NCBI GenBank assembly: GCA_025677825.1
Contig: JAIXMO010000040.1
Span: forward strand, 239,505 to 303,504
Direction of reading: 5' to 3'
Length of the DNA stretch: 64,000 nt
Source: Helicostylum pulchrum
Taxonomy: Eukaryota; Mucoromycota; Mucoromycetes; Mucorales; Mucoraceae
Part shown: positions 1 to 11,552 of the stretch, piece by piece
Layout: each line of letters opens with the position of its first letter
Numbering within the stretch: the first letter of the stretch is position 1
Translations under genes and position numbers: made by a program
The notes under the pieces: model-generated
The model's input: the letters and a program-made list of their open reading frames with translations, nothing else
The model's database searches: none
Told to the model about the DNA's origin: nothing

Positions 1-529
1 GATGGCGACGATGATTATGATGCTGATATTCACCTTGACCCAACATACTTTGCCAGTCAGATAAAGTATTCCAGAAAATAGGATTTTCAGACTTGGAAAA
101 CACATTATTATTTGTATTCACATAAGAAAGAGATTCTATATCATGACTTAAATAGGAAGGTTGGTCTTTTTCCGGTAGCATTTGATAAAGTTCTTCTCTC
201 TTTTCTTGTGATAAAAGATGAAAATTTGACAAGCTAAAAATTGACTACAATACAGAAAAGTTAGTTAGTTACTAAGATACAAGGATTTTATTTGTTAAGT
301 AAAGTACCTCCAAGTCAATAGCAGCTAATGGGCTACAAGGATGTGTGCATAAATTATCAAGCGTCCAACTCGGTTCATAACGAGCTTTTTTATGATTACT
401 ACCTCCAACACCATTGGTTGGTGAGCGAATCATAAGTTGACTAGTTTCTAATGAAATATCATCTTGCTCTAACTCTCTTCTTTTACCAATAGGCGATAAT
501 AGCATAGAGTGTTGTGAAGAATTAAACAT
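1..529 (-). CDS. ASXH-domain protein (5' part; runs off window start)
   Basis: Two exons are visible, 529-308 and 244-1, split by a 63-bp GT-AG intron in phase 0; the rest lies beyond the window. The first 74 residues are polar, serine-rich and probably disordered. The second exon opens with a segment in which LSNFHLLSQEKREELYQMLP is followed by EKDQ, then an aromatic stretch ending FWNTLSDWQSMLGQGEY. This fits the Asx homology (ASXH/DEUBAD) domain, whose core is an LLxxLP-D motif followed by a tryptophan-containing helix. ASXL proteins use this domain to bind and activate BAP1-type deubiquitinases on chromatin; fungal members are poorly studied. The start is the first ATG, with no in-frame ATG just upstream. 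Domain call rests on motif recall; the truncation prevents a length check. Confidence 0.55.
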
Positions 530-2077
530 TACTATTAAATATTATGTGTATGTGTGTGCGTGTATAATATATCTGCTCAAAGAAGAAAAATAACAAGTAT
601 ATAAAAAAGTATAAATAAAAGCGGAAATAACAGTTAGAAAAAAGAGAGAAAAAGAGAAAGAGAAATATAAAAAAAAGGAGGTCAAGAAATAAGAAAAAGC
701 GAAACAATCAAGGAGGTAAAATAAGGGTGAAAGGGGGTTAAATGGAAGCGTGTGATCGATGTCACCCAAACAATCTGTTATTATTTATTTCTGCTTGTAA
801 AAATGTTGTCAATTTATGAGATACAAGTCAAATTTTAAATGAACAAGTCAACTCTTTTTTTGTTGTTGTTGTTGTTGAAACGGCGTTTGAATCAAGGCAT
901 AACAAGCAGGAAACGCTCTTACTTAAATACATATTACCCGCCTTTTTTTGTTTTAATTAATGGGACGCGTTTCTCTATTATTATATTTTTTTAATGCACA
1001 AAAAAAAAAGTAATAACCTTAAAGCAATTTCACATCTACGCTTGAAAATAAAAAAAGGGCATCTGTTGCCGTAACAATGTATACTTTTTTTTAACTCTGC
1101 CTTGACAAGTAAAAAAAAAAAAAAAAAAGTAATAACAATGATGTAACCATGACAACAGTTATCAAATTCAATATATTATATTGTCATTAATAAACTCTCC
1201 TATTTTTTTTTTCTCAAGAAATAATTTGTATTACTATTTTAATCAATTAACCGGTAATAGATATCAAAACGAGTTTAAATCATATTTAATGCACAAAGAT
1301 TCTACACACAAACATATGTATCTTATTTTGCAAGTGACAATGCACCACCTTTCAATTCCTTTGTACAATTTAAAAACCGACTTTTTTTTTTTGCCACCAA
1401 AAAAAAAAACCTTATATGTTTGCACACTAAAATTAGGCATGAATGCCTGTCAAATATCAATTAGTTTTTTTTTAAAACAAAAAAGTCGTATATGGTTTAA
1501 TATATCATCTCATTATTCGGGTAGAAAGCATAGAATGAAACAAAAAAAAAACAAAAAAAAGGTTACTACTTTAACTATTTTTGTATCAAATGCTACTTGA
1601 AAAAAATGTAGGTAAATATATACATATATATTATAAAGATCAGCTTATAATTATTTATACTTATTTGTAGTACCTGACAATTTGGTAGTACAATAGACTT
1701 GGTAGTTCACATCAACAACAACAACAACAAAAAACCTACTCTCAATTCTTTTTTTTTTAGCTTTAAAAACTGGTATCATTTAATTTTCCATTGAAGACAA
1801 AAAGCCGCTTCAAAAAGAAAAACAAAATATCAGGTACCAAGAAAAAAAAAATATCTTTGGGGTCTGGACTGTACAAGAAAAAAAGAGAGAGACAAGAAAA
1901 GAATAATAAACAAATCATATATGTATAAACACATAAACAAGTCAAAGATATATTCAGTATATACTTTCAAAAATAGGAATGCGAGATAATCCCTTTTATT
2001 CAATATTACAAATTCATTGAAAAAAAAAAAAACTTCTACTTTTTTATTTATTGTTTTTTCTTGCAAGCTGATTTGGC

Positions 2078-2112
<35 letters not shown>

Positions 2113-3000
2113 TATATATAAAAACAAATAAAGAGCATAGATTGTCACCAAATACAACAGTTACAAAAAAACTTACGAAAAAAAAAACGTACAGACTAGT
2201 AACACTCTTTTTCAACGCTTCCTTTTTTTTTATATGTATACGATTCAAAAGTAAATGTATATGCATCTGTGCGATTTTTAAAAAAAGAAAAAAAGTAAAA
2301 GAGGTACACGATCTGATCAACAATCATTTTATCTATTTGTTTTCTTTTTTTTCTGTATATACACTATTCGGTCAACCTTCGAATTTAGAACCTTTCAGAT
2401 TTTATGAAAAAAAAAAAATGGTGACTAAACCTTTTTTAGAACGAGAACCTGGGGCAACAAAAAAACTTGCAAATACTTTTCGCAAGTCAAAAAAGACATT
2501 ACTTTACATCCTTTTTTTTTTACTGTTATTATTTATCAGTGTAAATTTGACGCTTTTTTTTCTTTTAAACGTATCACTGTTTCTTTCAAGTGAATACCAA
2601 TTAGTAAAACGTTTGGTTAGTTGCATTAGAAAATAATAATAAAGGACCCGATTATTTATATTTACTTTCAAAACAAGAAGAAAAACTATAAATCAATATT
2701 CGAGGCACAACTTTTTTTTTTTTTTAAAAAAAAAGAAAGCAATCGTCGTTTTTTTTTTTACACTGCGTTTGTACATAAAGTTTGGGTGATAGCTTAGATC
2801 AAATTACGGTGTCAATAAAATGATTTTCTACCCGTAGAAAAGAGAGAGAAGAAAAAAAAATCTAAAAGAAATACATTACGCATCTGCATTAAAAAAATGA
2901 TGCGATGTTTGTTTGCACCATATTAACCACGCTACTTTCCTAGACTGAGACAATTTTTTGACACACACAAAGTTTTATATTATCAAGGGGGTTTAATAAA

Positions 3001-3078
3001 CTTTTTTGGTGACCCCCAAAAAAGAAAAATAAAAAACATGCTCTTGGTTGATCATTGCTAATGGTAATAAGAGCATGT
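3001..3078. repeat. Two adjacent inverted repeats
   Basis: A 9-bp perfect inverted repeat (3001-3009 and 3016-3024, 6-nt loop) is followed by a 10-bp perfect inverted repeat (3036-3045 and 3069-3078, 23-nt loop; arm ACATGCTCTT). Both are far from any gene model. No function is evident. Confidence 0.6.
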
Positions 3079-3096
3079 ACATGAACATTTTGGAGT

Positions 3097-3104
3097 TGAC
3101 GTCA
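3097..3104. promoter_or_regulatory. Perfect CRE palindrome TGACGTCA
   Basis: The 8-bp palindrome TGACGTCA is the consensus for ATF/CREB-type bZIP factors. It lies about 1 kb past the 3' end of the TyrRS gene, with no recognised promoter beside it, so a regulatory role is only a possibility. Confidence 0.25.
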
Positions 3105-3313
3105 TGTCAAAGTAGTGTTACCCCGGATGCCGCGCGAATACTGTATAAGCTTGTTTGTTTACAATGGCGTTAATATATCATTACAAACTGTAGATGAACA
3201 TTACACCAAACAGAAACCCAAATCATAATATATCTTTATACTGGCATAAGGTACCTCAAAAGCTGCACCTCTCTCTTTACTTGTATTTTTTTTTGAAGAG
3301 ATATATCCAGTTG

Positions 3314-3336
3314 CTCTCTCTCTCTCTCTCTCTCTC
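3314..3336. repeat. CT dinucleotide microsatellite
   Basis: About eleven tandem CT units in non-coding DNA. Confidence 0.9.
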
Positions 3337-4076
3337 CCTTCCCCTTTTCTATACTATGTACACGGTTCATTTCGCGCTTCAATCACCTGACGTTTGTATC
3401 AGGACAATAGCATGGTAGGTGCACTCCTTGGTGTGTGTAACCGTACTCAGACCAGTTCTTTAAACTGTTTCCAATCTATACATCCAAGTATTTTTGGTAG
3501 CACGATAGAACATAAACTACTCGAAAGGATTTTCCGCGAGTAAAAAAAAACATATGTATGTACTTTTGTTGATACATTATAAAACTTTGAAGTGCCACTT
3601 TGTATATCCTATAGTATATTGTATCCTACAGTACTCCCCTTCTTTTCGGACTCGGATCCCGAGAAACCAGACAAAAAAGTTAAAAAATAGCACAGAGGTA
3701 AACAACTGGAATTCTTGTTATTTTGGAAATTTGCAAAACTAAAAAAAGCTTAAAAAAAGGTTACTACATTTACTTAAAAAAAGCATCCTTTGTTTATTCA
3801 GATAGTAAAGTTTCATAGTTTTGCTTGAAATAACAAAGCCTGGTCTGTACTAGAAGGTTAATTTATTGCTACTTGTTTCCACTTTTTTTTTTTACATATT
3901 ATTTAATACTTTTTTTTTCAACATTTTACAAGTACACAAAAAAAAAAAAACCTTTTCTTTTACTATACAAGAATGATTTAATATTATCATGACGATCTTT
4001 TTGTTTGATGAAGGGTAGGAGGTTGTTTTGATTTTAAATAATGGAGGAGGGGAGAAAAGGGATTTAGGAAAGGGTT

Positions 4077-5352
4077 TTACTCCTGCTTCTTTTCTTCTTC
4101 CTTGGGAGATTCAGCAGTAGTAGTAGGTTCAGCAGTAGCTTCACCGTTAGCAGCCTTAGCAGCCAAAGCAGCAGCTCTTTCGGCCTTCTTCTTTTCCTTC
4201 TTATCCTTCTTGGGATTCACTTTCTCAGCAGCCTTAGGAGAAGGATAAGCTAATTCTGTCAACTTTTGCATCTCGGGTGTATCGAATGCCTTACGCACAG
4301 GTTCCAACAACTCGTTGATGGCAGCGATAACACCGGCCTTTAAATCTCCAGGATGAACGACCTTATCGGCGAAATCTTTTTCCAAGGCTTCAAAATTATC
4401 ATAGACCATATTGCCACCGTATTGTTCAGGACGAAGACAAGTAAAAGTAGCTTTTCCACCATTTAAAGTCTTGAGAGGGAAATAAACGGACTTGACAAAT
4501 GAAAGGATACCGTTATCAGTAATGTTACCTTCTTCACAGAACGCCTTTTTAATCTTTTTAGACACATCCTTTGCACTATCCAAGAAATCGATTTTGGAGT
4601 CAGGATCAGAGGCTGACATTTTGGATCCGGTTAACCCAGGAACCATAGGGTTCATTAAATGTGAGCGCTTCTTGTAACCCAACAGGGGCATATACTTTTC
4701 AGCCAAGATGAAGATCTTACGTTGATCAACACCACCGAATTGTGCATCGACCTTTAAATATTCTTCATCAAGAGCTTGCATACCGGGATACAATAAACCG
4801 GATAAAAGAGGTGAAGACACTTGCTTCACAACTTCAGCACCAGCTCTCTTGGCATCGTGTTCAGTTAAAAGCGCACACAAACGGAAGTTGTCCATAGAGT
4901 ATTCGGCTGATAATTCGTAAGATGAACCAATAATAAACTTGAGCTTCTCAATGGGAACACCGAGAGAGGTCAAGACTGTCTTGATCATGGCTTCGTAATA
5001 GTTGACACGGTGTCTGACAAGTTCAAGAGGTGCTTTCATGTTATCAAGGAAAGCGTGAATATCAGCTAAAAGAACACTCATCTATTTTTTAGGAAAAAAG
5101 TAAGTTTTACAGGAACCAAGTTGGTATGAAAAAAGTATATATAAAATTAATTACCTCAACACCAGCAGACAAGAAATCAGCAATTTTAGCCATAGGTACA
5201 AAGTAACCAATATGAGGTCTACCAGTAGGTGCAGTACCCCAATACATCTTGAGGTCACGCTCAGCAAGAATCTTCTTCATTTCATCGGCACCAAGAACCT
5301 CTTGAAGGTTACGAGTAATAAGTTCGTACTTTTGGTCGGGTGTAAGTGACAT
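4077..5352 (-). CDS. TYS1: Cytosolic tyrosyl-tRNA synthetase
   Basis: Charges tRNA-Tyr with tyrosine in the cytosol. Exons 5352-5155 and 5081-4077 join in phase 0 to give 400 residues, close to the fungal cytosolic enzyme (about 394). The class I signature appears as PHIGY at residues 46-50, just after the WGTAPTGRP tyrosine-binding segment, and the second signature as KMSAS at about 220-224. Between them lie AFLDNMKAP and [16 protein letters not shown], strongly conserved in eukaryotic TyrRS. The C-terminus is a lysine/alanine/glutamate-rich tail and lacks the EMAPII-like domain of animal enzymes, as expected for fungi. At the splice junction the usual VTIL reads MSVL, a mild substitution. 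Very secure identification. Confidence 0.96.
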
Positions 5353-5813
5353 GATGACTTTTAGTATTAAGTAATAATATTAAAGAGAGAGGGGCGAAAA
5401 AAAAAAGAAGGGATACCCAAAAAAAAAATGAGTCATTATAGACAAGAAGTAACTTCTAAGCCACCTTTTTTTAACTTTTCGACTATTTTTCTTTCATATA
5501 ATTCAATGGATTACACAAAGGCAAAGAGTTCATTAAAGCTTATAGTAGGGTGTATGAATATTAAGGTTTTGTTTATGACACATTATGATTCCTCCCCCCT
5601 TTTTTTTTCACTCTCACGCTCACTATATAATTTATGCATAATAATCCCTTTCTCTTTTTACACGCACACTTTTTTAAACATTATTTTAAACTAGAACAAA
5701 AGGTTGTATTTGTGCTATATATGAACAATATGTGAATAGTTTTTATTTGCTAGTCTTTTTTGCCTTGATTTTTTTTCAAAAGAGAGAAAAAAATACATAT
5801 ATATATAGTTCCC
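5353..5813. other. Intergenic region between TyrRS 5' end and RPS28 3' end
   Basis: Holds the TyrRS promoter (reading leftward) and the RPS28 3' region. AT-rich with poly-A and poly-T runs. Short open frames show no recognisable motif. Confidence 0.6.
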
Positions 5814-6279
5814 TTAACGGAGACGACGAGCTTCACGTTCGGATTCCAAAAGACAGAGGATATCGTTTTCACGAACAGGACCCTTAACGTTACGGATGAT
5901 GGAACGGTTGGTATCATCCATGAATTCAACACGGACTTGAGTGACACCACCACGAGAACCGGTACGGCCGAGAACCTTGGTAACTCTAGCGAGCTTGACG
6001 GGAGTCTTGTTAGAAGAAGAATCCTACCATTTCAAAAATATTAGTATATTTAGCTTTTAAATTCAATTAGTTCCATGTGCATGTGTGCGTGTGTGTCTGT
6101 GTGCATTATATAAGGTGTCAATGCTGAAGAAAAAAAAAATTGTCGATAGGTTTTGTTCAAATTGATTTTTTAAATACATCCATCCATCTTCTAATATTAC
6201 ACATCCATCTATTGAGCAATCCATATATTACACCTACACACACAACACACACACATGTAACACTCTATTTGCTCACCAT
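5814..6279 (-). CDS. RPS28: 40S ribosomal protein S28 (eS28)
   Basis: Component of the small-subunit head near the mRNA exit. The main exon 6023-5814 encodes [20 protein letters not shown], then a segment ending [20 protein letters not shown], a near-complete match to eS28. The methionine is not in this exon: an ATG at 6279-6277 is followed directly by a GTGAGC donor, and the acceptor at 6024 opens the next codon, so exon 1 contributes only the start codon. The 253-bp intron is long for this window, as often seen in ribosomal protein genes. Product 70 residues (yeast 67), the excess being extra serines after the start. The gene is divergent from the Sds3-like gene across a 407-bp shared region. 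Confidence 0.95.
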
Positions 6280-6686
6280 TGTTAATTGATTATAGAGAAG
6301 GAAGGAATCTATGAACCAACGAATTGTCTTCCCCATCTCAGCGTCTGGCGCGCCCTCCATAATTAAATGTCCGCGCAACGAGTAAGCGTCGACGTCACAC
6401 GCTTCTGTATCTTATATTTTCCCTTCTTAAAAAAAAAACAATTTTTTTTTTATATTATAAATACCTTTTTTACGTGAGAAGGGAACATTATTTAACCCTT
6501 TTTCTTTTATATACTCTCTCTTTTTTTTACACACGTGTATTTTTTCTGGTTTCTTTTTTTACCTTTTTTTTTTATATACACGAAAAAAAAAATACATATA
6601 TCAACTTCTATATTATACCTTTTTTTTTTTTTTTCTTGAAAAAAGAAAAAAGTTTTCCTCTTTCTCTCTCTTTTAAATAAACAATA
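6280..6686. promoter_or_regulatory. Divergent promoter of RPS28 and the Sds3-like gene
   Basis: A 407-bp bidirectional intergenic segment. Its RPS28-proximal part (about 6335-6410) is unusually GC-rich for this window and contains a GGCGCGCC palindrome and a GACGTCAC element resembling a CRE half. The Sds3-proximal part is T-rich on the plus strand, like many fungal 5' leaders. Regulatory function is inferred from position and composition. Confidence 0.5.
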
Positions 6687-8458
6687 ATGGACACGCATTC
6701 AAACGAAGAAATAACTACCCGACAAAGCTCTAAACTATCTCTAGGTTCCTCACCTTCAGTATTAAGTGCCGATGAACAATTAGAAGGTGATGGACCTTTA
6801 ACACCTACAGATAAAATGGAAGACGACGAAGAAGACGATGAAGAAGACGATGACGATTTATCAGCTTTAAACAGTATATTACAAGCGGGTTCACCTGGTT
6901 CACTATCGAACGAAGAAGTATCAGACGATGATTTACATACAGAACAAGACTCTGCTTCTCCACTTTCATCTGTACCTGATGATTTCCCATTATCTAGGTC
7001 CGCTTCACCAGAGTTACCAATGGTTGAACCGATGCAAACTTTGCCTGAAGAAGAAGAAGAGGACGAAGAAGAAGAAGAGGAGGAGGAGCAAGTTGAAAAG
7101 AAGAAATTACCACCTACCAGAAAGCGTAGAAATAAAGAAGATGTCTCTACTACTAGTCCAAATAAAAAAACTAAAGGTGATAAAGTACAGCAACAACTAC
7201 CTGCTATAGAAGACCAAAAGTCGATTGAAGATAGTTCTATTAGAAAAAGACGCGCGTCAAGGTCCATTACAAATAATATTATTACTGAACCATTGACAAG
7301 ACCCCGTAGAAGACAAAGTAGACAAGATGAACAAGTAAAAGAACAAGAAAATGAACAAGTATTAGAAGATAAGAGTAATGACGATGAAGAAGAAGAAGAA
7401 GGGGAAGAGGAAACTGAGACCAAAAATGACGATGATGAGGAAGAAGAAGGAGTAGAACAAGAAGGAGGAGGAGGAGTGAAATCAACTGAAAATAATAGAG
7501 ATACTACTAGTTCTGATGATTTAAAAAAGTCTGTACTTGATACTCCAACTGAACAAAATGGTGAATGTGAAGATACAAAAATGATTGAACCGCAAGGTAA
7601 TATATAATATATAACTAACTCGAAAAGTACTGACTTTTTTTATACATACAAATAGAAAACGATGATCATGATTATCAACAAAGGCATAAAGAAGCTCTCG
7701 ACGCGCTTACTCATATCGAAGTAGAATTCGCGAGATTAAGAGACAAGTAAGTTTAATCTAAATACTATATTTATACGTGCATACTAAAAATAAAATAAAA
7801 CTGTTTAGAATGTACGAAGAGAAAATGTCGGAATTAAATGAGGAAGCAATGATGATTGCTAATGGTACACATCCAGAGTTGGTTACTTTAATGGCAGAAA
7901 TTGAAGAGAAAAAGGGGAAGCGTATTCATAGTGCAGAGGCGTGGCGAAAACATCAACACGCTAATTTTAAACAACAGTTTGAAGGGTTTGAATATCAAGC
8001 TAATATTCACTTTATAGTAAGTATATACATATTTATTTTTTTGGGGGGTAGTGCCGGTGTTAATTCCATTTTCTGTTAGTCGCAAAAGAATGCATTGAGA
8101 AGAGACTTATTAAGTAATATTAACGGTAAACGATGGAATATTGAGGATGAACGTACAAAGTTAAATGACCCTGCAAGAAGTAAGTTACACATTTTCACAC
8201 TGGGATAGAAATAATAATAATTAAGGGTAAATCCATGACAACTGACATTTTTTTTTACTATTAAAAAAAAAAGGTGATCGTGTATTTCCGGATGGACGTG
8301 AAATGGTTGCACATAAAAGGGAACAAAAGGAAGAAACTGGAGAGTTACAAGATATAAAAGAAACGGTTGGATTCCCGATGGCACCGATTCCAACAGGTCT
8401 TTCTCTACAAGACGTTGAAGACGATTTAAAGATATTGGGTATTAACCGCAATTTATAG
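6687..8458 (+). CDS. Sds3/Dep1-like subunit of an Rpd3L-type histone deacetylase complex
   Basis: Exons 6687-7596, 7656-7746, 7809-8016, 8080-8179 and 8274-8458 give 497 residues. The C-terminal third carries the Sds3-like (BRMS1) domain: HKEALDALTHIEVEFARLRD, then MYEEKMSELNEEAMMIANGT, HPELVTLMAEIEEKKGKR, AEAWRKHQHANFKQQFEGFE and a final KRWNIEDE. In yeast such proteins (Sds3, Dep1) scaffold the Rpd3L corepressor, and BRMS1/SUDS3 play the same part in animal Sin3 complexes. The first 300 residues are low-complexity: acidic Glu/Asp tracts alternating with basic RKRR clusters and SP motifs, more like Dep1 than Sds3, so I leave the symbol open. The large antisense frame over the acidic tracts is a serine-rich shadow. 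Intron 4 ends in an A-tract rather than a pyrimidine tract. Confidence 0.85.
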
Positions 8459-8744
8459 TTTCTTCATTATATATATATAATATACCCCAATTTTACTTTA
8501 AAACAAAAACCAACTACACACTTGTAACATATATACATTTTATAAACTTTGATTCATTAAACTCATTTTTTTTTTTTTTTTTTAAACTTTTAACAAAAAA
8601 AAAACCCCCACGTGCAAGGCACTAAATAAAGATTTTTTTTTTTAACTTGATATAAAACCTAGTATTTTCTTTATCTCTTCTTCTCTTCTCTTTTCTTTCT
8701 TTCTTCTTCTTCTTTATACTTACATATATACACATATAATATAT

Positions 8745-9596
8745 ATGTCACATAAATTGTCTTTACCAAGAGAATTAACGACAGAGGATGATACATTTTC
8801 AAAAGATCTTTTACGTCAATTCGATAAAAGAAGGTCTCGCTTACATTTCGAACTAGGCTTCACATCACAAGTAATGAAATACATAAAATCGTGGAGAAAA
8901 TCCAATTTTAGTAATTTGACACTTTTTTTTATTTATTTTTATTTTGTGCAGGAGCCTTCACCGGAATCCAGTAGAATACTAGACTATTACGATCAAGAAC
9001 CGATTCAATTAGATGACGAAATACATCAGGTACCAACCCGCCAGACGCAAGAATCAAGTCATTACAGCCAAACAACAACCAGTTACCAAAGCAACAATAC
9101 AACAGGTAAAAGATCTGTATCCGCAAGTGATTTATTACGTAAATCTTCAGCCTTTTTAAAACTAAAATTCGATTCTTTAAAAAAGAATAAATCGCAAGGG
9201 GATCAGATTATTATAGACAACAACAATATAGACAATAATACATCACCAACAAAGTTACTAATGAAGACTACCATATCCATTCCATCCACAACCACCGCCA
9301 CCACCACCGCCACCGCTAGAGCATCATCATTTTCTCCTGTATTAACAAATCCTCCTACCATCACTCAATATCCACCAAAACCATTAGTTTATTCACCTAT
9401 AGATCCTATACCTACAAACCAGCATTCTTCTAAACCATTACTGCATCGTATTTCTATGCCTTTACTCCGTGTCTATAACGATACCGCTTCTATATCGCGT
9501 CATAGATCCATTACATCCTTTGGCAGAAGAAGAAAATCTGAGCCTGACGATCATACAAAAAGAAAATTAAGAAAACCTACCACCAAACAACAATAA
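8745..9596 (+). CDS. Hypothetical low-complexity protein
   Basis: I do not recognise this protein. An uninterrupted frame runs 8745-9596, but 8871-8951 has a GTAATG donor and a pyrimidine-rich TTTTGTGCAG acceptor and is a multiple of three, so I favour exons 8745-8870 and 8952-9596 (256 residues). The N-terminus is polar with basic runs (DKRRSRLHF). A central block SVSASDLLRKSSAFLKLKF followed by DSLKKNKSQ looks like an amphipathic basic helix. After it come Thr/Ala- and Ser/Pro-rich stretches, then a basic C-terminus with FGRRRKSEPDD resembling kinase or 14-3-3 sites. No membrane segment. Probably a fungal-specific, largely disordered protein. Confidence 0.6.
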   Translation: MSHKLSLPRELTTEDDTFSKDLLRQFDKRRSRLHFELGFTSQVMKYIKSWRKSNFSNLTLFFIYFYFVQEPSPESSRILDYYDQEPIQLDDEIHQVPTRQTQESSHYSQTTTSYQSNNTTGKRSVSASDLLRKSSAFLKLKFDSLKKNKSQGDQIIIDNNNIDNNTSPTKLLMKTTISIPSTTTATTTATARASSFSPVLTNPPTITQYPPKPLVYSPIDPIPTNQHSSKPLLHRISMPLLRVYNDTASISRHRSITSFGRRRKSEPDDHTKRKLRKPTTKQQ

Positions 9597-11552
9597 TATA
9601 TGCCCCTAGAAAACCCCAACCCCAAAAAACCAAAAACACTCTTTCCTCTTTTATACAACTCTACACCCTTTGTTCTTTCTTTTTTTTTTCTACGTACAAT
9701 ATGATCTCTTTTTATATATATATATATATATATACACATGACTCTTCTCTTTTTAATATAAACATGTATACTTTTTCGTTTTCTTTTTTTTTTAATAAAT
9801 ATATAAAAAAAACCCTTTGCAGGGTTTCCAAAAATTGACCAGCAACTAGAATAAATTAATTACTGGTCTTTGTAATATTATATATTGGGTTCGGCATTTA
9901 CTCATCAGTTGTAACCTCACTTGAGTAAGCATCTCCCCTTTGAAAAGGACAAAGAAGCAAAAAAATTAAAAAGAAAAATTTTATTTTTATTCCACCTCGC
10001 GACTGTCAAAAAAAAAAAAGCGGAGATTAAACATTGCATTACCACCTTCTGGAACTAACATCATTTCATGCCCAATACTCACGTTTCTCCAAACCGTTGC
10101 CTCTGTTCCAACATTTTTCTTTACTTTGTCGCTTTCGGACGATCCTAATCTACCCTACATACAACCCCTATGGTTCCTAAGAAAAACGAATCTGAATACA
10201 TTGACATTCTTGGCTTCTACGAGGACAAAAGACTTTCTAAACATACTTTTTGAAATCTTCCTGAGATTTTTTGCAATTTCTAATCGATCTTTTAAGAAAT
10301 GAATATAGTCTTCTTTCCACATAGGACCAGATACTTCCACTAGCAGCAAATCTAAGTTAAGATTACCTGCGCGAATAATACAGTCAATAGAAGATCCAGC
10401 CGATCGCTTTTCATCATCATTCTTGGCTAGGTTCTCCTCTTCTTTGCTTGCGTCGAGTTTCGTCTCACCCTATTTGAAACTTCAGAGATCGTCTTCGGTG
10501 TCAAAAGCGATGGTCATAATTCTACTGAAGTAGTCGATAATAAAAGAATATTCATTTTAACGCGCAGCTTCGGCGTTCGCCAGTTTCTATAAAATCAAAA
10601 TAAAGCATGAGTACTTTGGTATAGCTAGGATCAAACGTAATTATTGAGTATAGAACATTACAATTAACGGGATTCTTGATATCCCTATCTACTATCTAGC
10701 AAAACCACAGTCTAGAGAATGGGCTTGGCCGAATCAGCGGGAAAGGAAGACCCTGTCAAGCCTGACTCTAGTCTAACATTATGAAAAAGACCTTTTTATT
10801 TTATATATTTTATCAATCAACGAATAATCGTGTTAAATCATGTGCAGTGTAAATAGAATGTATAACGGAACTTCAGCTTCTATAGTACAAAAAATCGAAA
10901 AGACTACCGTTATACTGTACCTACCTTCTATTGAATTCATTGAGCCCGTATAACTTCTGTAAACCATTAATCTCTTCTCTTCAGACGTCATATTTTTTCA
11001 ATGTTGAGCATATAAAGCTCATAATAATAATAAATTTTATCCAAATAAAGATATATAATCACTATTATCACTAAAAAGCTCCTCATTATACGCAGTTCTA
11101 ATTCCTTGATATATCTTGCATGATTTGTAATGTAAAAAATCTAAGTAAAGTGGCATAATACATAGTGTTGAGACTTGGATTGCGGCGCCCGCCAATTTCT
11201 TTGAAAACTTCCCACCGCCACTGCCGCCACTTTCCAAACAATTTGAAAGCAATAATATCCATTTCTTTAATTCACAAAAAATAGAGGCGTTCCACACTTG
11301 CAACGTGCCAAGCCTTTTTTTTTAGTGGAACATTTGTTTTACCGAATCAACAATTTAAAAAAGAAACACTATTATTAGCCCTTTACTCGAGGTTAACTGA
11401 ACTACAGAGAGCTTGAGTTACAATGTTTGAGATATTATTTACAAGATGCGAGGACTGCTAATTTAACTTTTTAGTCAATCTAAATGTCCTTTCTTGCATG
11501 TAATTAAACTAACTTTATTCTTTTGTTTTTGTTTTTCTTATAGAAATAAATA
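9597..11552. other. Intergenic region with decayed repeat sequence
   Basis: About 2 kb. It contains an AT dinucleotide run (about 9713-9734) and, on the minus strand, the decayed ORF annotated at 10155-10586. A second open minus frame (11303-11037) lacks an ATG and any motif I recognise; it may be more of the same decayed element. The last 150 bp form the leader of the Any1-like gene. Confidence 0.5.
10155..10586 (-). pseudogene. Decayed ORF of a multicopy Mucorales-type family
   Basis: On the minus strand a single frame runs 144 codons, broken only by three stops (10559-10557 TAA, 10484-10482 TGA, 10472-10470 TAG) and opened by a plausible acceptor (TTTTATAG). The readable parts are protein-like: NEYSFIIDYFSRIMTIAF, then GETKLDASKEEENLAKND, then LLLVEVSGPMWKEDYIHFLK followed by DRLEIAKNLRKI. 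The string VEVSGP-x-W-K-x-DY-x-HF-x-x-DR-x-x-x-AKN is one I associate with a repeated hypothetical family in Mucorales genomes, but I cannot name its function. An in-frame stop closes it at 10155. Best read as a dead copy of a mobile or repeat-associated gene. Confidence 0.5.

Larger units (their letters stand above)
530..4076. other. Gene-poor AT-rich intergenic region
   Basis: About 3.5 kb of AT-rich sequence with many poly-A and poly-T runs (for example near 1107-1128 and 2084-2110). Open frames here encode only lysine/phenylalanine-rich strings made by those runs, and no conserved motif was found. Items noted separately: two adjacent hairpin-forming inverted repeats (3001-3078), a perfect TGACGTCA palindrome (3097-3104) and a CT microsatellite (3314-3336). 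I see no gene. Confidence 0.7.

Noticed and set aside
1181..2636. Long lysine/phenylalanine-rich open frames (1181-1600, 2061-2636)
   Set aside because: They are produced by poly-A and poly-T runs, have no motif, no splice context and no typical leader.
6608..7423. Serine-rich minus-strand frame of 271 codons
   Set aside because: Antisense shadow of the Glu/Asp repeats of the Sds3-like gene; poly-Ser arises from TCT/TCC reading of GAA/GAT codons.
10991..11303. Minus-strand frame 11303-11037 and a nearby short ATG frame
   Set aside because: No ATG for the longer frame, no recognised motif; possibly part of the same decayed element but not demonstrable by eye.
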